Assembly: GCA_943331105.2 (NCBI GenBank)
Contig: CALQKH020000003.1
Location: forward strand, 62,001-126,000
From: Akkermansia muciniphila
Lineage (GTDB): Bacteria > Pseudomonadota > Gammaproteobacteria > Burkholderiales > Burkholderiaceae_C
Direction of reading: 5' to 3'
DNA: 64,000 bases
Below the pieces are notes generated by a model that was not told the origin of the DNA, searched no databases, and worked only from the letters and a program-made list of their open reading frames with translations. Shown piece after piece: positions 46,665 to 54,184 of this stretch (its first letter is position 1; every line of letters begins with the position of its first letter). A program made the position numbers and the translations under genes.

Positions 46665-47609
46665 ATGTCGATTCAGTCCATGAACAATCAGCCTTGGGGC
46701 ACTGAAGACGGTGAACTGCTGCAAAACCTCAGAAAAAAAGCGGGCATCGATGCGCTCGTTTTCGCACGCGCTAACACCATCTCTGCGGTCCAACTTCAGG
46801 AATTGGAAAGTGGAGAGGGTCGGAGCTTTTACAACCCGCTGATCAAGCGGAATACCGGTATCAAGCTGCTCAAGAAACTCGGTTATGAATACCCTGTCAC
46901 CGCCATGCAGGTGACAAAACCCGCCTCTGATGCCTTGATCGCAGCGCCTGCCCCTGAAGTCGATAAGGTCGTCGAGCCAATTGTTTCCTCAGCGGTCAAC
47001 CCTAAATCTTTTCCAAACCCATTCGTGACGCATCCATTCCTTTTGACAGGGAGCCTGCTGTCGATTGGCTTATTGGGGTTCTTGACCCTCCAGCAGCTAG
47101 ATGCGTCACCAACCGATACACCTAGACCCGCCGTGCTTCAAAGTGAGCGCATCCAACCGAATGGGTCCACATCGGCACCACAAGACACGCAAGCATTACC
47201 CAATTTGACCAGCAGCTCTGTGCCAGAAGCGATGCCAAAAACATCCAACTTTGAGCCATCTGGCGTAGCCGCAAATCCAGCAGCTGACCGGAACCAACTC
47301 GGATCGGTCAAATGCGAAGACAGACACCGAAAAAACAGCAAATCCCACACCCCTATCAACCCGCTGAAACCCGGAAATTACATCTACATCGAAGCCCGAG
47401 CAGACAGCGAGTTGTGCGTTCTGGACAGCGAAAACAAACTCTTCGTCATCAGCCTCAAAGCAGGCATGAACCAAACGGTCAATGGATTGGCCCCTTTTCT
47501 GCTGCACACCAGTAACTGGCAAGGACTTCAGGTCTTTTTCCAAGGCCGTCCTGTCCGCCCAGATCATGGTGACAGTGCTCACTTGTTACTCAAGAGCTTG
47601 CCGCTTTAA
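46665..47609 (+). CDS. RodZ-like protein: N-terminal HTH-like domain, one TM helix, periplasmic C-terminus
   Basis: 314-aa protein I cannot assign to a named gene. Residues about 15-75 resemble a Cro/CI-type HTH (LLQNLRKKAGIDALVFARA, then VQLQELESGEGRSF). A single transmembrane helix lies at about 125-143 (FLLTGSLLSIGLLGFLTL). A low-complexity Pro/Ser/Thr linker (about 148-215) leads to a folded C-terminal region (224-314) that may be DUF4115-like. This is the RodZ architecture, but rodZ usually sits with ispG and hisS, which are absent here. It diverges from a TetR gene and precedes a tRNA. Confidence 0.65.
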   Translation: MSIQSMNNQPWGTEDGELLQNLRKKAGIDALVFARANTISAVQLQELESGEGRSFYNPLIKRNTGIKLLKKLGYEYPVTAMQVTKPASDALIAAPAPEVDKVVEPIVSSAVNPKSFPNPFVTHPFLLTGSLLSIGLLGFLTLQQLDASPTDTPRPAVLQSERIQPNGSTSAPQDTQALPNLTSSSVPEAMPKTSNFEPSGVAANPAADRNQLGSVKCEDRHRKNSKSHTPINPLKPGNYIYIEARADSELCVLDSENKLFVISLKAGMNQTVNGLAPFLLHTSNWQGLQVFFQGRPVRPDHGDSAHLLLKSLPL

Positions 47610-47699
47610 GCCAGCTTCGCTGAACGCACATTCCAGCATGGCATACATCGCCAACTAAGCCAGTGTTACTTTGCGGCCGTTACAATCTTTGGTCTGCAT

Positions 47700-47774
47700 G
47701 CCACCGTAGTTCAATGGATAGAACTCTCCCCTCCTAAGGGAGTGATACAGGTTCGATTCCTGTCGGGGGCACCA
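47700..47774 (+). tRNA. tRNA-Arg (anticodon CCT)
   Basis: Complete cloverleaf of 75 nt with an encoded CCA end. D-stem is GTTC/GAAC, anticodon stem CTCCC/GGGAG with loop CTCCTAA (anticodon CCT), T-stem ACAGG/CCTGT with loop TTCGATT. The acceptor stem GCCACCG/CGGGGGC pairs except for A4 opposite G69. TACAAT at 47680-47685 is a suitable -10 box. No integrase or att-site duplication lies nearby. Confidence 0.95.
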
Positions 47775-47791
47775 GCCACCTCCCCCCCAAC

Positions 47792-47821
47792 AATCCGCTC
47801 TCCTTCAACACGGTGCGGATT
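47792..47821 (+). terminator. Hairpin after tRNA-Arg / soxH
   Basis: AATCCGC (47792-47798) pairs with GCGGATT (47815-47821) over a 16-nt loop, followed by CTTATTT. Positioned between the tRNA and the convergent soxH gene. The weak T tract makes this a modest call. Confidence 0.55.
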
Positions 47822-47826
47822 CTTAT

Positions 47827-48825
47827 TTAAAACGCGATTTTTTCAGCCTCCAAGTACGCCAAGCTGATGTACTTGCCAATGTTGCCCTCAAAGCCTTCCA
47901 TGGTTTTGGCACGCGAAGCCACTCGGAGGTCTTTCACCACTGCCGCCCTCGCTTCGGCCTCGGACTTGCCGTCTTCGACCGCTTTGAGGCTTGGCTCCCA
48001 GATACCTGCCATGAAGTCGCCATAGGTCTTCAGCAGATCCTGACGTGCACGGCCGTGCCCTGGCACCCAGAGTTGCTCGCCAGTGGCCGCCATCAAAGCT
48101 TTGTAATACTTGAATGTGCCGGGGTAGGAGCCATCGTCCATGTTGGCAATGCGGTTGGTCATGGCGATGTCGCCCACGGCCGTCACTTTGTCCTGCACGA
48201 TTTCGACACTCAAATCAGAGGGTGTGTGGGCTGTCCCGTAGTGGTGCATGCGCAAACTCACATCGCCAAACTGGATCACTTGGCCCTGATGAACGACGGT
48301 ATTGGGAATGACCACTTGCGTGCCAATGGTCGACTGATTGGTCCAACGCTCCATCAGGCTGCGCCAGAGATTGCCTTCCGCACCTTTGAGTTTTTCAATG
48401 CTGCTGGCCAACGAGTAGATGGGCAGCTTGTCTCCGTAGGTTTTCACAAAGGCATGGTTGCCCAGCCAATGGTCACCATGGTAGTGGCTGTTGAAGACGG
48501 CAACCACAGGCTTGTCGGTCACTTTGCGGATCATTCGGATGGCCATTTGGCCAATTTGCAAGGACGCGCCCGAGTCAATGACCACCACACCCACGGAGGT
48601 CACAACAAAGATGATGTTGGCCATCATGCCCCGGTTCTGAGGGGTCGGAAATCCATCGGGTGAGTAAATCATCCACACATGCTTGGACAACTGCTGCGCC
48701 GGGATATCGGCCACCGCTGGCCCCTCAATGAAACTTTGAGCTTGCTGGGCAAATAACCGGGCCTCGGGCAAAAGGGCCACACCACCCACAGCGGCACTGG
48801 CCAACAACAAATGTCTTCTTTTCAT
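47827..48825 (-). CDS. soxH: Metallo-beta-lactamase-fold hydrolase SoxH
   Basis: 332-aa exported MBL-fold protein. N-terminal MKRRHLLLASAAVGG (an RR-containing signal) is cleaved near LFA-QQA. The metal-binding motif is HYHGDHWLGN, with a later GTAHTPSD His and VPGHGR. ATG 48825 has an AAGGAA ribosome-binding site; the long upstream extension lies in soxB. SoxH proteins are commonly last in sox clusters, and their reaction is not firmly established; this gene follows soxB by 44 bp. The name rests on fold plus position. Confidence 0.8.
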   Translation of the reverse strand: MKRRHLLLASAAVGGVALLPEARLFAQQAQSFIEGPAVADIPAQQLSKHVWMIYSPDGFPTPQNRGMMANIIFVVTSVGVVVIDSGASLQIGQMAIRMIRKVTDKPVVAVFNSHYHGDHWLGNHAFVKTYGDKLPIYSLASSIEKLKGAEGNLWRSLMERWTNQSTIGTQVVIPNTVVHQGQVIQFGDVSLRMHHYGTAHTPSDLSVEIVQDKVTAVGDIAMTNRIANMDDGSYPGTFKYYKALMAATGEQLWVPGHGRARQDLLKTYGDFMAGIWEPSLKAVEDGKSEAEARAAVVKDLRVASRAKTMEGFEGNIGKYISLAYLEAEKIAF

Positions 48826-48845
48826 GCGAATTCCTTCAAGGGAAA

Positions 48846-48863
48846 CAGCGCGCCGATGCGCTG
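48846..48863 (-). terminator. Weak hairpin between soxB and soxH
   Basis: CAGCGC (48846-48851) pairs with GCGCTG (48858-48863), followed on the minus strand by TTTCCC. Possibly a partial terminator or an mRNA processing or stability structure. Confidence 0.3.
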
Positions 48864-48869
48864 CGTGCC

Positions 48870-50603
48870 TTAAACCACGTAACCCTTGTTGGGCAAAGCA
48901 CCGATGATTTTGGGGGTGTTGAGTTGGCGTGGCTTGATGCGACCGCCTTGGGCTTTGAGCCAAGTTTCGACCACTTCCCAGACCTGCTTGTTGCCCTGGT
49001 TGCGCGCCTCTTCGGCCACAGGCGCCCAACCGGCCACCTTGTACTTTTTACCCGCTTCGATCAACTGTCCCTTCAATCGCATGTCGCTGATTCGGTTGCC
49101 CGCCGTGCCCACGGGGTTACAGCTGTATGTCAAGCCGCCCACACGCACCATGTCACCGCCTTGCTGGTAATAGGGATCGGGGTTGAACAAGTTGTCGGCC
49201 ACGTCTTCGAGCACGGTTTTGATGGTCTCGCCCGTCATCTCAGTCACCGTAGCAAAAGAGTAGGTGGTGGCCGTCATGTCGAGCAACCACTCCCGCGAAA
49301 TGGCTTGCCCAGGCAAAAGCGTGGTGCCCCAACGGAAACCCGGCGAAAACGCCATGTCGGCACCTTGCACGGCCATCAGGGCATCCAGCAACAGCTGGTC
49401 ACCCGTGCCATTGAAGTTGCCACGGCGGTAAAGCAGACCATCGGTCACAGCCAGTTTTTCGGCCAGTTTGGACTCGTAGGGCGCACGGATCTTGTTGATC
49501 AACGCCTCCATCTCTTTGTCGGCGGGCAGCATGTTGGAAAACACCGGCAGCAGCTTGTAACGGAAGTCGCTGACTTTCTTGTCCTTGACTTCAAAGTCGA
49601 GCACACCCAAAAACTTGCCATTCGAGCCCGCGTTGGTCACCAAGGTCTTGCCACCTTTGTTGGAAACAATCGAAGCCACAGGCATGCCATCGTGCGTGTG
49701 GCCGCCCATGATGGCATCAATACCGCTCACGCGCGTGGCCATCTTGAGGTCCACGTCCATCCCGTTGTGGCTGATGACCACGACCACTTGCGCACCTTTG
49801 CCACGGGCCTCGTTCACCATGGCCTGCATGTTTGCGTCTTGAATGCCAAACGCCCAATCGGCCACCATGTAACGCGGGTTGGCAATCGGGGTGTACGGAA
49901 ACGCTTGACCGATGATGGCGCAAGGCACACCGTTGATTTCGCGGATGACATAAGGCTTGAACACCGGGTCGCCAAAGTCATTGGTCTTGACGTTTTGGGC
50001 CACAAAATCGATCTTGCCTGCAAAGTCTTTTTCGATGATCTCTTTGACGCGCTCCATGCCCAGGGTGAATTCCCAGTGGCCCGTCATGACATCCACACCC
50101 AGCAATTTGCAGGCATCGACCATGTCTTGTCCGTTGGTCCAAAGGCTGGTGCCCGAGCCTTGCCAGGTGTCACCACCGTCGAGCAGCAAAGCACCTGGAC
50201 GGCTGGCCTTCATGCGCTTGACGAGCGTGGCCAAGTGGGCAAAACCGCCCACTTTTCCGAAGCGCTTGGCTGCTTTTTCAAAGTCCAAAAAGGTCAGCGC
50301 ATGCGCCTCTGCTGTGCCGGGTCGGATCTTGGCGACTTGCAGCAAATGCTCGCCCACCAAATGCGGCAAGTTGTTCTGCATCGAACCAATGCCGAGGTTA
50401 ATGCTGGGCTCGCGGAAATAAATCGGCTTGAGCTGGGCATGGCAATCGGTCATGTGCAAAAAAGACACATTGCCAAATTTGGGAATGTCGTACAAGCCAT
50501 TGGCCGCTGTGGCAGCGCTGGCTTCTGCAAAAGAGCCCATGCTCATGCCAGCCATGGTGCCAGCGCCCATGACCTGGATAAATTCGCGTTTAGAGAGATT
50601 CAT
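48870..50603 (-). CDS. soxB: Thiosulfohydrolase SoxB
   Basis: 577-aa dimanganese hydrolase of the 5'-nucleotidase fold; hydrolyses the sulfonate from SoxY-bound thiosulfate. Metal motifs: FLHMTDCHAQ (about 49-58), LLLDGGDTW, VVISHNGMD and GGHTHDGMP. The N-terminus reads SKREFIQVMGAG, a Lys-Arg variant of the twin-arginine signal. ATG 50603 fits the family start. A terminator hairpin lies between soxX and soxB, so its expression may be lower than that of upstream genes or come from an internal promoter. Confidence 0.95.
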   Translation of the reverse strand: MNLSKREFIQVMGAGTMAGMSMGSFAEASAATAANGLYDIPKFGNVSFLHMTDCHAQLKPIYFREPSINLGIGSMQNNLPHLVGEHLLQVAKIRPGTAEAHALTFLDFEKAAKRFGKVGGFAHLATLVKRMKASRPGALLLDGGDTWQGSGTSLWTNGQDMVDACKLLGVDVMTGHWEFTLGMERVKEIIEKDFAGKIDFVAQNVKTNDFGDPVFKPYVIREINGVPCAIIGQAFPYTPIANPRYMVADWAFGIQDANMQAMVNEARGKGAQVVVVISHNGMDVDLKMATRVSGIDAIMGGHTHDGMPVASIVSNKGGKTLVTNAGSNGKFLGVLDFEVKDKKVSDFRYKLLPVFSNMLPADKEMEALINKIRAPYESKLAEKLAVTDGLLYRRGNFNGTGDQLLLDALMAVQGADMAFSPGFRWGTTLLPGQAISREWLLDMTATTYSFATVTEMTGETIKTVLEDVADNLFNPDPYYQQGGDMVRVGGLTYSCNPVGTAGNRISDMRLKGQLIEAGKKYKVAGWAPVAEEARNQGNKQVWEVVETWLKAQGGRIKPRQLNTPKIIGALPNKGYVV

Positions 50604-50631
50604 ATTTGTAACCACTGATATATAAAGGTCC

Positions 50632-50655
50632 AAAAAACCCGGACTAGCCGGGTTT
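50632..50655 (-). terminator. Terminator hairpin between soxX and soxB
   Basis: AAACCCGG (50635-50642) pairs with CCGGGTTT (50648-50655) across ACTAG. On the minus strand it is followed by six Us (50632-50637, partly in the stem). It lies 31 bp upstream of the soxB start, leaving no room for a new promoter after it. Confidence 0.8.
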
Positions 50656-50661
50656 CAGTGC

Positions 50662-51318
50662 TTATTGGTTGACGGGCGATTTGGGGTCGAGCAACAGACC
50701 CACAATGTGCCGAACCTGCGTTTCAGTCAAGATGCCCATGTGACCTGCGCGAGGCATGTTGGAACAGGCGTTGTAGGCCTTGGAGTTCCAGATCTTGCCC
50801 CAGGTGTATTCCACGATGGCTTTGCTCGCTGGGTCATCCGGATTGGACACGCCACGGATCTTGCCGTAGTTGTATAAGCTTGGACCCAGCGTACCGTAGG
50901 AAATTTCTTTCTTGTCCATCTGATGGCAGTTGTAGCAATTGCCACCGTTGACCGCTGTGGCCGAATCGGTCCAAGTCAGACCGCGACCGCTTTGGGCAAT
51001 GACTTCGCCCTGCTTCCAGTCGCCAATGAACTTGCCATCCGATGGCCATTTGATGGCCTTCATATTGGCTTCTTCGATGCGCTTGGCGGTTTTATCGTCC
51101 AGTGGCTTGCCAGCCACATCGGCTTCACTGCAAGCGCGGTTGGTTTCGTCCGTGGCGGTGATGCGCTCCACCTTGACATGGCTTTGGTCACGGAACGACG
51201 CCTTGACGATCTTGTCGGTCAGGTCATTGAGTTCTGCCACAGAGGGGCCAGAAGCGCAGCCAGCTGCCACCAAAGCGGCTGCCAGACTGGCCAATACAAG
51301 TTGGGTCTTTTTGTTCAT
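50662..51318 (-). CDS. soxX: Cytochrome c SoxX
   Basis: 218-aa monoheme subunit of the SoxAX complex, which couples thiosulfate to SoxY cysteine. Signal sequence MNKKTQLVLASLAAALVAAG is followed by Cys21 (AAGCASG, a weak lipobox, so membrane anchoring is possible). The heme motif is CYNCH in GGNCYNCHQMDKKE, and the Met ligand probably lies in NMPRAGHMGILTE. It starts 18 bp after soxA. The N-terminal extension of about 100 residues before the heme is present in many betaproteobacterial SoxX. Confidence 0.93.
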   Translation of the reverse strand: MNKKTQLVLASLAAALVAAGCASGPSVAELNDLTDKIVKASFRDQSHVKVERITATDETNRACSEADVAGKPLDDKTAKRIEEANMKAIKWPSDGKFIGDWKQGEVIAQSGRGLTWTDSATAVNGGNCYNCHQMDKKEISYGTLGPSLYNYGKIRGVSNPDDPASKAIVEYTWGKIWNSKAYNACSNMPRAGHMGILTETQVRHIVGLLLDPKSPVNQ

Positions 51319-51336
51319 AGGTTTCTCCTGCTCTGA

Positions 51337-52140
51337 TCAACGCTTGATGGCCGGGGCAATCGAGGCGGCGCCTTTGGCGTTCACACCGAGATATGTGGAC
51401 AAAGCCACGGTGGCATCACTGCCAAAACCGGGATAAGGAAAACGCTGCTGGCGATAGCAATCGTTCAAGCGCAGCTGCATGCTCCACATCTGGCCGTTAG
51501 AGACGCGGTAGGCAGGCCAGGCCGCAAAGCCCACACCATCACCCGGGTTCTTGGTCAAAATCGGCAGGTCTTGCAAACGGATACGTTTGCCCTCTTCACC
51601 GTGGCAAGAGGCACATGAAAAATCATGGGTGCCGCCGCGTTGAAAAAACAAACGCTTGCCCACTTCATAAAAAGTTTTTTCTTGTGCGTGCGATTGCGAC
51701 AAATTGAATTTAAGCCCCTTGGACTCTGCTGCGATCCAAGTGGCCAAAGCCGTCACATTGGCCATCTCACCGCGACCAAATGCGGTCTTAGAAATTTCGG
51801 CGGCGTTGAAACCTTGCAAGGTTTCCATGCACGTGACGAGGCGCGACTCCAAGTCTTGCATGCGCTGCGTGTCAGCAAAGAAGCGGGGCAACTCGACAAA
51901 AACGCCCTTCACCACCCCCGGACCCTTGCCCAGATCACACTTTTCAAGCGAAGCATTTTTGGGCCCACGGGCTTTTTTCCAAAGGTCTTCACCTTTGGCT
52001 TCATACAGGTCTGCGGGATTGCCGTCTTGCAACATGGCGCGGTATTCGTCAATGCCTTGGCTTGTCGTCTTCTGGGCCAAAGCGGGCCCAGAGAAAACCG
52101 CCAAGGCCGCCACGAAGGAAAGAGTCGTTAATTTTTTCAT
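51337..52140 (-). CDS. soxA: Cytochrome c SoxA
   Basis: 267-aa SoxA. Signal peptide to about PALA-QKT. One heme motif, CASCH (in FSCASCHGEEG); the first-domain cysteines (EKCDLGKG, VTCMETLQG) lack CxxCH, so it is the single-heme type with a disulfide in the N-domain. The catalytic heme-ligand Cys lies in LNDCYRQQRFPYPGFG, the conserved persulfide motif. ATG 52140 is correct; the longer frame is intergenic. Forms SoxAX with the next gene. Confidence 0.94.
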   Translation of the reverse strand: MKKLTTLSFVAALAVFSGPALAQKTTSQGIDEYRAMLQDGNPADLYEAKGEDLWKKARGPKNASLEKCDLGKGPGVVKGVFVELPRFFADTQRMQDLESRLVTCMETLQGFNAAEISKTAFGRGEMANVTALATWIAAESKGLKFNLSQSHAQEKTFYEVGKRLFFQRGGTHDFSCASCHGEEGKRIRLQDLPILTKNPGDGVGFAAWPAYRVSNGQMWSMQLRLNDCYRQQRFPYPGFGSDATVALSTYLGVNAKGAASIAPAIKR

Positions 52141-52168
52141 GGTCACCTCTTTTGTTATTGTCAAAAGC

Positions 52169-52198
52169 AAAAAGGGTGAAGTTGTGGCTTCACCCTTT
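52169..52198 (-). terminator. Terminator-like hairpin between soxZ and soxA
   Basis: AAAGGGTGAAG (52171-52181) pairs with CTTCACCCTTT (52188-52198), loop of 6 nt; on the minus strand TTTTT follows (52169-52173, partly in the stem). Only partial termination is expected, since soxAXB lies downstream with no clear new promoter. Confidence 0.7.
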
Positions 52199-52215
52199 GC
52201 CATCTCATCGTCCGA

Positions 52216-52527
52216 TCACGACACCGTGGCTTCGTCGGTGCGTGTGGCACCTCGGTTGTCTTTCCAGGTCACGGCAATCTTGTCGCCTGCTTTGGCGCCC
52301 TTGACGGCGAACTGCATAAAAGGGTTCTTCGACACAGCTGGGCCCCACTCGGCAGTCAAAACGACTTTGCCGTTGTGGGTGGCAGTGACTTCCTGGATGA
52401 ACCAGGCGGGAATGAGGTTGCCGGAAGCATCACGCCGCTGACCTGCTTCCATTTCGTGGGCCATGAGCACACGAACGGTTGCTTTGTCACCCGCTACTTG
52501 AGCACGAATGCGCATTGGATCTGCCAT
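52216..52527 (-). CDS. soxZ: Sulfur-carrier chaperone SoxZ
   Basis: 103-aa immunoglobulin-like SoxZ. It contains KATVRVLMAHEMEAGQRRD near the start and PAWFIQEVTATHNGK, both typical. No signal peptide; SoxZ is exported bound to Tat-dependent SoxY. Located 54 bp after soxY and followed by a terminator-like hairpin, which would raise SoxYZ relative to SoxAXB. Confidence 0.95.
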   Translation of the reverse strand: MADPMRIRAQVAGDKATVRVLMAHEMEAGQRRDASGNLIPAWFIQEVTATHNGKVVLTAEWGPAVSKNPFMQFAVKGAKAGDKIAVTWKDNRGATRTDEATVS

Positions 52528-52581
52528 GTTTCTCTCCTAAATCTTTCAGTGAATCAATGTGTGGACGGTGTCTGCAAGCGT

Positions 52582-53037
52582 TTAACCGCCGCAACCACCC
52601 AAAGTGACTTTGACTTCTTTTTTGGCCCACAAAGCACGGCCGTCGTTCATGATGGCCACAGCGTAGACATCGGAAGACTGACCCATCTTGGCGCGGGTCG
52701 AAAAATTGGCATCCACGGCATCGGTCACATTGAACATGGCGACCAATGCAGACGGGTTCTTCTCGACCATGATCAGCAAGTGCTTGACGCCGGCCAAAGA
52801 CGTGCTGGCACCCAAGGGCACCACGGCACCGTTTTCAGCGATGTCAGGACCGGTGATGGTCACGTCTTTGCTTTCAGCCATGCTTTTGGCACCCGCAGCG
52901 CGGGCGGCGTCTTGCACTGTTTTGGCATCGAATGCGGCTTTGTTGACAGCGGCTTGTGCGAACTGTGGAAAGCCAGCGGAGGCCAAGAGGCCAGCCACAA
53001 CAGCGCTTTGCTTGAGTGTCTCGCGACGGTTTTGCAT
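52582..53037 (-). CDS. soxY: Sulfur-carrier protein SoxY
   Basis: 151-aa SoxY. The C-terminus ends in GGCGG, with the substrate-binding Cys on the swinging arm. N-terminal MQNRRETLKQSAVVAG is a twin-arginine signal (Arg4-Arg5), cleaved near AQA-AVN. ATG 53037 is chosen; an upstream in-frame stretch overlaps the soxD end and is not SoxY-like. Together with SoxZ it carries the sulfur intermediates through the periplasmic cycle. Confidence 0.96.
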   Translation of the reverse strand: MQNRRETLKQSAVVAGLLASAGFPQFAQAAVNKAAFDAKTVQDAARAAGAKSMAESKDVTITGPDIAENGAVVPLGASTSLAGVKHLLIMVEKNPSALVAMFNVTDAVDANFSTRAKMGQSSDVYAVAIMNDGRALWAKKEVKVTLGGCGG

Positions 53038-53107
53038 CTGATATCTCCTTTGATGGTTGAGTGATGCTAAAGAAACTGGTTCAGCAGTACAACGGGGAAC
53101 ACCCGTA

Positions 53108-54184
53108 TTATTTGCCGGCTCCCTTGGAAATCCATTCGGCCATCTGCTTGGCGTCTGCATCAGGCAGGGTTTGTGCGGGCATAGGGATTTGACCATAAAC
53201 ACCCACACCGCCGGCCTTGATTTTGCTCAAAATATAGTCGGTCTTACCGGCTTGTTTTTTGGCAATTTCGTTGAACCCAGGGCCCACGATTTTCTTGTCT
53301 ACACCGTGGCAAGCTGTGCAACTGTGCTTGTTGAGCAAAGCGATGACGGCCTTGGATTCATTTTTTTCTGGCTTGGCAGCCGTCACTGGTGCTGCTGCAG
53401 AGGCGCCTGGCGTACCAACTTTGGACTCTGGACGCGTTGTATCTGCACCCCGCTGTGGTCCAACGATCCGGGTTTGCTCTTGCAAGTTGCCGTGTGCGTT
53501 GCGCGCAAACTCTGGCAAAAACGAAGCCACTTTTGGCTCAGGCGTGCAGTCTTTCATGCAAATTTTGTTGTCTGTATCGGGCTTTTTGACGCCCCCAAAT
53601 TCATTGCCAGGCCACATGGCATGCGCCGTGGTCATGCCATTGCGGTTGGGCATGCGGGCCTGAACTTCGGCGATGTTTTTGTCAGACAAGACAAAGTTGT
53701 CCGGCACGATGTTGCCCAGATTCAACATGAACGCTGTGACGGCATACACCTCTTCCGTGGTCAAGGTCTTGGGGTTGGTCCAAGGCATGGCACGGTTGAC
53801 GTAGTCCCACAAGGTTGAAACCGTGGGCAACTTCATGAGGGTGGTGCGGCCTGGGTAGTCCGCGCGCTGCAAATTGGCCACCCGACCCGTTTTGATGTCT
53901 TGGGCTGTCGTTCCGCCCACGATGGGACTGAAGACCTCATTGGATTCGCCAAAAACGCCGTGGCAATGGGCGCATTTGGCCTCCCACACATCCTGGCCTT
54001 TGGCCACCGAACCGGAACCTGCTGGCAAGCCTTTGAAGTCGGGACGCACATCGATGTCCCACTTGGCCACTTCTTTGGCCGTGGCCTCGCGGCCCACGCC
54101 CGGAAATTTTGTGCTCTGTGCGCTGGCCAAGCCCGCAGCAACCAGACAAACAACGGCTAAAACGGCATCACGAAACTTGGACAT
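53108..54184 (-). CDS. soxD: Diheme cytochrome c SoxD
   Basis: 358-aa diheme partner of SoxC. Signal peptide ends near LASA-QST. Heme 1 is CAHCH (about residue 71) and heme 2 CTACH (about 289). The two domains are linked by a Pro/Ala/Lys-rich stretch (about 245-280). The C-terminal domain closely resembles the separate small cytochrome encoded at 56183. The start overlaps the soxC end by 17 bp. SoxCD removes six electrons from SoxY-bound sulfane, so its presence predicts full oxidation of thiosulfate to sulfate without sulfur globules. Confidence 0.94.
   Translation of the reverse strand: MSKFRDAVLAVVCLVAAGLASAQSTKFPGVGREATAKEVAKWDIDVRPDFKGLPAGSGSVAKGQDVWEAKCAHCHGVFGESNEVFSPIVGGTTAQDIKTGRVANLQRADYPGRTTLMKLPTVSTLWDYVNRAMPWTNPKTLTTEEVYAVTAFMLNLGNIVPDNFVLSDKNIAEVQARMPNRNGMTTAHAMWPGNEFGGVKKPDTDNKICMKDCTPEPKVASFLPEFARNAHGNLQEQTRIVGPQRGADTTRPESKVGTPGASAAAPVTAAKPEKNESKAVIALLNKHSCTACHGVDKKIVGPGFNEIAKKQAGKTDYILSKIKAGGVGVYGQIPMPAQTLPDADAKQMAEWISKGAGK

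Noticed and set aside
47700..47826. tRNA as integration site of a genomic island
   Set aside because: No integrase gene, no repeated tRNA 3' end, and the neighbouring sox genes look native in composition.
48924..50618. Long open frame (564 codons) on the plus strand
   Set aside because: It is the antisense of soxB, His/Gln-rich, with no domain; a GC-bias shadow.
53038..53208. N-terminal extension of SoxY
   Set aside because: Overlaps the soxD 3' end and would disrupt the twin-arginine signal that begins at ATG 53037.
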